Below, one piece after another: positions 31,241 to 35,743 of a stretch of DNA of 35,743 bases. This stretch comes from Rhodopila sp. (lineage in GTDB: Bacteria > Pseudomonadota > Alphaproteobacteria > Acetobacterales > Acetobacteraceae): the NCBI GenBank assembly GCA_025355085.1, contig JANXLQ010000032.1, positions 1-35,743 of the forward strand, read 5' to 3'. Both the position numbers and the translations under genes were made by a program. Position 1 is the first letter of the stretch, and each line of letters begins with the position of its first letter. The notes beneath the pieces were generated by a model. It saw only the letters and a program-made list of their open reading frames with translations. It made no database searches and was not told where the DNA came from.

Positions 31241-32158
31241 ATGCCCATCGACTATGAGAAAAGAGACGGGGTCGCCTACATCACCCTGAACAACCCGGCC
31301 AAGGCTAACATCCTGGACAAACACACCTCCGACGCGATCTCGGAAGCGTGGATCGATCTGTGGGAGGACCGGGACATTCGGTGCGCGATCCTGACGGGGA
31401 AGGGGGACCGGCATTTCTGCGGCGGGCACAATCTGCAGCCTCGTGCGGACTTGACGGCGGAGGACCGCGAATACCTGCGGACGCAACGGATATTCTGGCC
31501 GTTGGCGGGAACGGTGCATGGGCAGAAGACGGGTGTGGATGGGCGGATGGGGGATCATTACCCCAGGGTTTGGAAGCCTGTCATTGCCGCGATCAATGGC
31601 TGGGCGGCGGGGGCGGGGATGTACATGCTACTCACCTCCACCGACATCCGCATCGCCAGCGCCGAAAATGCCATGTTCAAGTTCGGTCTGTTGACGCAGG
31701 GATGGGTTGGCAATGGACCGGGACCGAGCATGCTGGTGAAGCAGCTTCGGTATGTGGATGCGATGAAGATCCTGCTGACGGATGAGGCGTTCGACGCGGC
31801 CGAGGCGCTGCGGGTCGGCCTGATCAATGAAGTCGTTCCGCACGACCAACTGATGGTCCGCGCGGAAAAGCTGGCTCGGCATATCTGCACGCTGCCCCCG
31901 GCGGCGGTGCGGATGATGAAGGAGTTCGTGATCCGGTTTGGGCAGTTGCCCGACGATCAGGCGTGGCATGTGCAGAACATGATGAACTCGATGCTGATCC
32001 AGACGACGATGGATGCCGAGGAAGGGCGCAAGGCGTTCAACGAGAAACGTCCGACGAACTTTACGGGAACGCTGCGCAAGCGCGGGGAGCCGTGGCCGGA
32101 ACCGTCCGAGGAGGATGCGAAGCGGTTGGATGAGGCGTATCGGAGCGGGGAGTTTTGA
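31241..32158 (+). CDS. Crotonase-family (enoyl-CoA hydratase/isomerase-like) protein
   Basis: A 305-residue crotonase. ATG 31241 (MPIDYEKRDGVAYITLNNP) follows CCGGAGG; the track start at 31205 is less likely. The fold is clear: 'CAILTGKGDRHFCGGHNLQP' (first oxyanion-hole loop) and 'AAINGWAAGAGMYMLLTSTDIRIASAENAMFKFGLLTQGWVGNGPGPSML' (second). The usual Glu pair of enoyl-CoA hydratases (in 'PEI' and the helix after 'GTQRL') is not apparent; the region reads 'GLLTQG'. The protein may therefore be an isomerase, hydrolase or another crotonase activity. It is followed 64 bp downstream by the flavoprotein/[2Fe-2S] pair on the same strand. Confidence 0.88.
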   Translation: MPIDYEKRDGVAYITLNNPAKANILDKHTSDAISEAWIDLWEDRDIRCAILTGKGDRHFCGGHNLQPRADLTAEDREYLRTQRIFWPLAGTVHGQKTGVDGRMGDHYPRVWKPVIAAINGWAAGAGMYMLLTSTDIRIASAENAMFKFGLLTQGWVGNGPGPSMLVKQLRYVDAMKILLTDEAFDAAEALRVGLINEVVPHDQLMVRAEKLARHICTLPPAAVRMMKEFVIRFGQLPDDQAWHVQNMMNSMLIQTTMDAEEGRKAFNEKRPTNFTGTLRKRGEPWPEPSEEDAKRLDEAYRSGEF

Positions 32159-32222
32159 GGGGAGTCGCTCTGACCGTCGATCCAGCTCGGATTGCGGGCA
32201 TACACGCTTGGCCGGCACCCAG

Positions 32223-33884
32223 ATGAGACAATTGTCCACCGACGTTCTGATCGTGGGCGCTGGCGGGGCGGGCCTTTATGCGGCCATCGAGGCAGCAAGG
32301 CGCGGTGCGAAGGTCCTGTTGCTGGATCGCAGCCTCATCGGCCGGGGCGGGGCAACCATCATGGCGCAGATGACCGTCGCCGCGGCGGTTGGACCCGAGG
32401 GTACCGACCACTGGCAAAACCATCTCAATGATACGCTCGCTGCGGGCCGAGGTCTCTGTGACCCTGACCTCGCGCGCCTTTTGTGCGAAGATGGCGTCGA
32501 GGTCATCCGAGAAATGGATCGTTGGCGGGTCGGCTGGGCACGCGACGGAGCGCAGTTCGCAGTGGTGCAGGCCCCCGGCCATGATCGGCCGCGTTGCGTG
32601 TATGTGGATTTCCTGTCCACCGGCCCTGCCGTATCGAAAACGCTTCGCGCCGTGGCACAGCGCACCCCTGGCATCACCCGGCTCGGTGATGCGTTGGTCA
32701 CCGACCTTATTACCACGAACGGTGCCGTGACCGGTGCGGTGGCACTGCACGTCGAAAGCGGCCAGGCGCTGAGCATCGCCGCGAATGCCACCATTATCGC
32801 CACCGGTGGCCTTACGAGCCTGTACCGGCGTAACAGTGCCAGCGCCAACATGACCGGGGACGGCTACGCGCTGGCATTACGCGCCGGGGCAGACCTGATC
32901 GATATGGAATTTGTCCAGTTCTTCCCAATCGGTCACCTCGCGCCGAGGCTGATCGGCATGGACCCCATCATGTGGGATCCGTTTCGCTACAAACTCGGCG
33001 GACGGCTGCTCAACGGGTTGGGTGAGGAGTTTGTCGAACGGTACGGAAGCACCGATTCGGGCCGCTATGTCGTGACGCGCGATCTGGCGACCTATGCCAT
33101 CACCAAGGAAGCGGCGGCCGGTCGCGGTTCGCCAAATGGCGGTGCGTGGCTGAGTTTCCGGCATATCCCGCCGGCCCAACTGCGCACCGCCTTCGGTCCG
33201 GTCATTGACCGGCTCGCTGCCAACGGTATCGATTTGGCGCGTGACGACGTGGAAGTGTCCCCGATCGCCCACTATCACATGGGTGGCATCCGGGTGGACA
33301 AACACATGGCCACAAGCGTCGCCGGTCTTTACGCGGCGGGGGAGGCAGTGGGGGGCGCTAACGGGGCCAATCGTTTATCCGGTAATGCGATCACCGAAGC
33401 CCTCGCGTTTGGCCGGGCGGCGGGACGCAGCGCAGCCGAACAATCAACCGGCCCGGGCTTGGACGCCGATGCGGCGCGGGCAGCCGCGCAATTGATCGTC
33501 GCCGAAGGGGTGCCCTGTAACACCGCCGCGTTGTTCGTCCGTCTCCAGGCCGTGATGTCGGATCACGCCGGCCCCTTTCGGACTTCATCAGGCCTTGCCG
33601 CCGCACTGAACGAAGTGCATGCCTTGCTAGCCGAGGCTGGTCCCGTGCCGCCCGGCAAACCCCGGCCACATGATCTGGCTCGTACCGACTGGTTCGTCCT
33701 GCGTCAGGCGCTGCTCGTTGCTCAATGCGTGATCCTGGCTGCCGCTGCCCGCACGGAAAGCCGCGGCGCCCACCAGCGCGAGGACTATCCGCATCTGGAC
33801 AACGACTGGACCCGTAACCACATACTTCGTCTGACCGCTGGTGGATTGCATCTCTCCAGCATCCCGGTTCCGGTGGTCCCATGA
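32223..33884 (+). CDS. Fumarate reductase/succinate dehydrogenase-like FAD-binding protein
   Basis: A 553-residue flavoprotein of the FrdA/SdhA family. ATG 32223 (MRQLSTDVLIVGAGGAGLYAAIEAARRGAKVLLLD) gives the Rossmann FAD motif at residues 10-17; the track start at 32013 lies in the previous gene. The usual covalent-FAD His is not seen, since the position reads 'GGATIMAQMTVAAAVG', so FAD is probably non-covalent. Active-site-like parts are 'RYVVTRDLATYAI' (Arg) and HYHMGG at about 350. The end contains 'GEAVGGANGANRLSGNAITEALAFGRAAG'. It overlaps a small [2Fe-2S] protein by ATGA. It likely reduces or oxidises a C-C bond next to a carboxylate or thioester; the substrate is unknown. Confidence 0.9.
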   Translation: MRQLSTDVLIVGAGGAGLYAAIEAARRGAKVLLLDRSLIGRGGATIMAQMTVAAAVGPEGTDHWQNHLNDTLAAGRGLCDPDLARLLCEDGVEVIREMDRWRVGWARDGAQFAVVQAPGHDRPRCVYVDFLSTGPAVSKTLRAVAQRTPGITRLGDALVTDLITTNGAVTGAVALHVESGQALSIAANATIIATGGLTSLYRRNSASANMTGDGYALALRAGADLIDMEFVQFFPIGHLAPRLIGMDPIMWDPFRYKLGGRLLNGLGEEFVERYGSTDSGRYVVTRDLATYAITKEAAAGRGSPNGGAWLSFRHIPPAQLRTAFGPVIDRLAANGIDLARDDVEVSPIAHYHMGGIRVDKHMATSVAGLYAAGEAVGGANGANRLSGNAITEALAFGRAAGRSAAEQSTGPGLDADAARAAAQLIVAEGVPCNTAALFVRLQAVMSDHAGPFRTSSGLAAALNEVHALLAEAGPVPPGKPRPHDLARTDWFVLRQALLVAQCVILAAAARTESRGAHQREDYPHLDNDWTRNHILRLTAGGLHLSSIPVPVVP

Positions 33885-34231
33885 CCTTAACCGCCAGTCT
33901 GTTGGTCCGTCGTGGTGGACCTGACGACCCTGCGTCCCATGATCGCTACGAGGTGGTGTTCGAGCCCGGACAGTCCGTGCTGGATGGGCTGCGACTGATC
34001 CGGGCAACGACGGACCCGTCCCTGAGCTTTCGTTTTGCATGCCTGAACGCAAATGCATGCAAGGAGTGCCTTATGTTACTGGATGGCAAGGTGATCTACG
34101 CTTGTACCGCCAAGCTGGAGGCGCGCGAAATGCGCCTTGATCCACTTCCTAACAAGCCTTTGGTGCGCGACCTGACCACAGCCATCGCTCCTCCGGATGA
34201 GCGCATGGTTGCGGACGGGCAGAAGGCATGA
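33881..34231 (+). CDS. Single-domain [2Fe-2S] protein related to SdhB/FrdB N-terminus
   Basis: A 116-residue protein resembling only the N-terminal plant-type [2Fe-2S] domain of SdhB/FrdB: 'RYEVVFEPGQSVLDGLRLIRATTDPSLSFRFAC' and 'CLMLLDGKVIYACTAKL'. Cysteines are at 54, 60, 63 and 75, that is C-x5-C-x2-C-x11-C, whereas SdhB and ferredoxins normally have C-x4-C-x2-C. The C-terminal [4Fe-4S]/[3Fe-4S] domain of SdhB and any membrane anchor are absent. It overlaps the flavoprotein stop by ATGA, so the two should make a soluble two-subunit oxidoreductase, with this part passing electrons. Confidence 0.85.
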   Translation: MTLTASLLVRRGGPDDPASHDRYEVVFEPGQSVLDGLRLIRATTDPSLSFRFACLNANACKECLMLLDGKVIYACTAKLEAREMRLDPLPNKPLVRDLTTAIAPPDERMVADGQKA

Positions 34232-34275
34232 GGGGGAGTGACATTGCAGGGGTTCGGTCTGCCGCGGCGGCCAGC

Positions 34276-34304
34276 CGGTCGATCCGGCGCAGTCACCGAC
34301 CGGT
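34276..34304. terminator. Hairpin between convergent [2Fe-2S] and CoA-transferase genes
   Basis: CCGGTCG (34276-34282) and CGACCGG (34298-34304) form a 7-bp stem with a 15-base loop, ending one base before the minus-strand stop codon at 34306. It sits in the 74-bp convergent gap. There is no T-run. Confidence 0.5.
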
Positions 34305-34305
34305 A

Positions 34306-35730
34306 TCAGAATAAGGCACTGCCGTTGCGCAGTCGGCCTATCTCCTCCGCCGACAACCCCAGCACCGTCCGCAACACCATGTCCGTATCGGCACCCAACT
34401 CCGGCGCCGGTTCGTTGGTCCGTCCGAACGAGGCGCGCCATGGCAGTCCGGGTATCACACCCGTGCCGTGTCCGTCCCAAAAGCCGCGTGCCCGAAGATG
34501 CTCACTGTCAACAAGGTCCGCCGAACGAGCCAGCGGACTGGACGCGACCCCGGCGCGGATAAAGGCTGTCAAAGCGTCGTCCGGAGATGGGGACTCTACT
34601 GGCACCGGATCGATTGCAACCCAGTCATCCGAACCGGCACAGCGAGAAACGGCTCCGCTCTCCGGCAGGCGCGGTGCAGCCGGCAGTTGCCCGGCCAACA
34701 GCGGGTCCGCCATGGTCCACAGCATTGCCTCAATCATCGAGAAATCTACCCTGGCAACGACACCGGAGCGCCGCCGCGACACTGCTGCCGCGGTAATGAA
34801 CGCCAGCATTAGCCCGCACATCGGATCGAGCCATGCCATGCCGACCCGCGGCGCCCGATCCGGATGGCGGTTCAGCCCGGCGAACCCGGCGTAACATTGC
34901 AGCAACGTCCCATAGGCCACGGCATGCGATTCCGGACCGGTGCGCCCGAGTCCGGAGGCGGACACGTAGATTAGGCGCGGGTTGATCGCTCGCAGTGCCT
35001 CGGCGCCCAGGCCGAGGCGGTCCATTACGCCGGTGGCGAAGTTCTCGACCAGCACATCGGCGTTTGTTGCCAGGGCTTTGGCAATTTCAATGGCCTCGGG
35101 TTTCTTTAGGTCCAGGACAATGGCTTTCTTTGCCTGTCCGAGTACCGAGTGCAGTTCGGAGGCGCGTCCGGGGTCACCCTTGCCGGGGGCCTCGATCTTG
35201 ATGACCTCGGCACCCATTGCGGCGAGGTAACGGGTGGCGGTCGGGCCGGCGATCACCCAACTGAAGTCGAGGACGCGGATGCCGGACAGGGGAAGCGGAC
35301 CTGTGGGCGTCAAACTGGCCGCATGTTTGTCGCGGTTCGATTCTGTTTGTTCGTCGAACAGACTCCCGGCTTTCGCGCCCGGCGGTGCCGCTTCAGCCAA
35401 AGTCGTGGGTGGCCGGGCCAAGCCCGGCCATGACGCATGGACAACTGGCTGTGCCGCATGGACAACCGGCTGTGCCGTATGGACAACCGGCTGTGCCGTA
35501 TGGACAACTGGCCATGACGCATGGACAACTGGCCATGACGCATGGACAACCGGCTGTGCCGTATGGACAACTGGCCATGACGCATGGACAACCGGCTGTG
35601 CCGCATGGACAACCGGCTGTGCCGCATGGACAAGAGGCAGTGCTGTCTCGCCTAATTCAGCGACAATACCCTCGGTCCCTGTCACCGTAACGGTGTGAGT
35701 CGTGCCGTGTCCCTCTTCAAGTGAAGGCAT
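34306..35730 (-). CDS. Class III CoA-transferase with in-frame 21-bp repeat at its N-terminus
   Basis: The catalytic part, from about 35305 down, is a standard CaiB/BaiF enzyme: 'LPLSGIRVLDFSWVIAGPTATRYLAAMGAEVIKIEAPGKGDPGRA', 'VLDLKKPEA', 'DVLVENFATGVMDRLGLGAEALRAINPRLIYVSASGLGRTGPE' and the likely catalytic Asp in 'GMAWLDPMCG'. Upstream, the frame continues through ten near-perfect heptapeptides (PVVHAAQ, PVVHASW, PVVHTAQ) encoded by a 21-bp tandem repeat. The listed ATG at 35730 has no clear ribosome site, and the frame stays open to the window edge, so this may be the C-terminal part of a longer protein. An internal TTG near 35314 (LTPTGPLPLSG) could instead be the true start. Confidence 0.8.
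   Translation of the reverse strand: MPSLEEGHGTTHTVTVTGTEGIVAELGETALPLVHAAQPVVHAAQPVVHASWPVVHTAQPVVHASWPVVHASWPVVHTAQPVVHTAQPVVHAAQPVVHASWPGLARPPTTLAEAAPPGAKAGSLFDEQTESNRDKHAASLTPTGPLPLSGIRVLDFSWVIAGPTATRYLAAMGAEVIKIEAPGKGDPGRASELHSVLGQAKKAIVLDLKKPEAIEIAKALATNADVLVENFATGVMDRLGLGAEALRAINPRLIYVSASGLGRTGPESHAVAYGTLLQCYAGFAGLNRHPDRAPRVGMAWLDPMCGLMLAFITAAAVSRRRSGVVARVDFSMIEAMLWTMADPLLAGQLPAAPRLPESGAVSRCAGSDDWVAIDPVPVESPSPDDALTAFIRAGVASSPLARSADLVDSEHLRARGFWDGHGTGVIPGLPWRASFGRTNEPAPELGADTDMVLRTVLGLSAEEIGRLRNGSALF
35405..35434. repeat. Short palindromic repeat core (GGCCGGGC-caa-GCCCGGCC)
   Basis: TGGCCGGGC and GCCCGGCCA pair perfectly across a 3-base loop, followed by TGACG. The GCCATGACG edge matches the edges of the larger palindromic repeats in the window. 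It abuts the 21-bp tandem array and lies inside the CoA-transferase frame. Confidence 0.8.
35437..35646 (-). repeat. 21-bp tandem repeat (nine full units plus one partial)
   Basis: Units begin ATGGACAAC every 21 bases from 35437. Type A is ATGGACAACCGGCTGTGCCG(C/T) and type B is ATGGACAACTGGCCATGACGC. Along the plus strand the order is A A A B B A B A A, then a degraded unit. Twenty-one is a multiple of three, so copy changes keep the minus-strand frame. There are no spacers, so it is not a CRISPR. Confidence 0.95.
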
Positions 35731-35743
35731 CGGATGTTCTGTG

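Noticed and set aside
34238-34894. 218-residue plus-strand ORF at the right side
   Set aside because: It is antisense to the CoA-transferase and has no recognisable features.
35437-35646. CRISPR-like array
   Set aside because: Units are contiguous 21-mers with no spacers, and no cas gene is present.

Overview
The window reads as one 35.7-kb stretch of a high-GC alphaproteobacterial chromosome, most likely Rhodospirillales and plausibly Acetobacteraceae. This is judged from protein style, codon choice and the alphaproteobacterial type of palindromic repeats such as GGCCGGGC-caa-GCCCGGCC followed by ATGACG. No rRNA or marker gene fixes the genus. Most of it is tightly packed metabolic DNA with ATGA or TAATG overlaps. 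Typical coding lines are near 70% G+C; one sampled line in cydD has 43 of 60.

Layout: (1) 0.2-4 kb, minus strand: a hydantoinase/dihydropyrimidinase, a small unknown protein and two luciferase-like flavin oxidoreductases, with a divergent TRAP permease pair (dctQ, dctM) that has no solute-binding gene. This looks like an uptake and breakdown unit for a cyclic amide or similar compound. (2) 6-9.3 kb, minus strand: an AAA/ABC-type ATPase overlapping a DUF4276 TOPRIM-like protein, built like PARIS or RloAB/AbiL defence pairs, next to a metzincin-type metalloprotease. This block has lower G+C (29 of 60 in a sampled ATPase line) and is followed by a gene-poor stretch with a 23% G+C segment, a CAGG microsatellite, a CACGGAGA-type repeat and a large composite palindrome. 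(3) 10.2-16.2 kb: an unknown protein plus FAD amine/amino-acid oxidoreductase operon; a convergent operon of a GrdB/PrdB-like reductase with Cys where relatives carry selenocysteine, a class III CoA-transferase and 5-formyl-THF cyclo-ligase; then panC. (4) 16.2-22 kb: cydD-cydC and a convergent pair of overlapping acyl-CoA dehydrogenases. (5) 22.2-25.7 kb: exported FKBP, tRNA-Asn, alpha/beta hydrolase, tRNA-Leu(CAA), an ACMSD-type amidohydrolase and a truncated YbaK remnant. (6) 25.8-31.1 kb: a variant NRAMP transporter, a VapBC toxin-antitoxin pair with a palindromic promoter-operator, a NUDIX/DUF4340 pair, an orphan ATP-grasp protein and a 90-residue unknown. (7) 31.2-34.2 kb: a crotonase, a fumarate-reductase-like flavoprotein and a single-domain [2Fe-2S] partner. 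(8) The right edge: a class III CoA-transferase whose reading frame runs through a 21-bp tandem repeat that appears to have grown from a palindromic repeat.

The recurring theme is CoA-thioester and flavin redox chemistry (two CoA-transferases, two acyl-CoA dehydrogenases, a crotonase, two LLM enzymes, two FAD oxidoreductases) with accessory DNA interleaved. A family of long palindromic repeats sits in at least six intergenic places. The strongest candidate for a little-described system is the ATPase/DUF4276 pair. The GrdB-like operon, the flavoprotein/[2Fe-2S] pair and the repeat-extended CoA-transferase are also worth attention.
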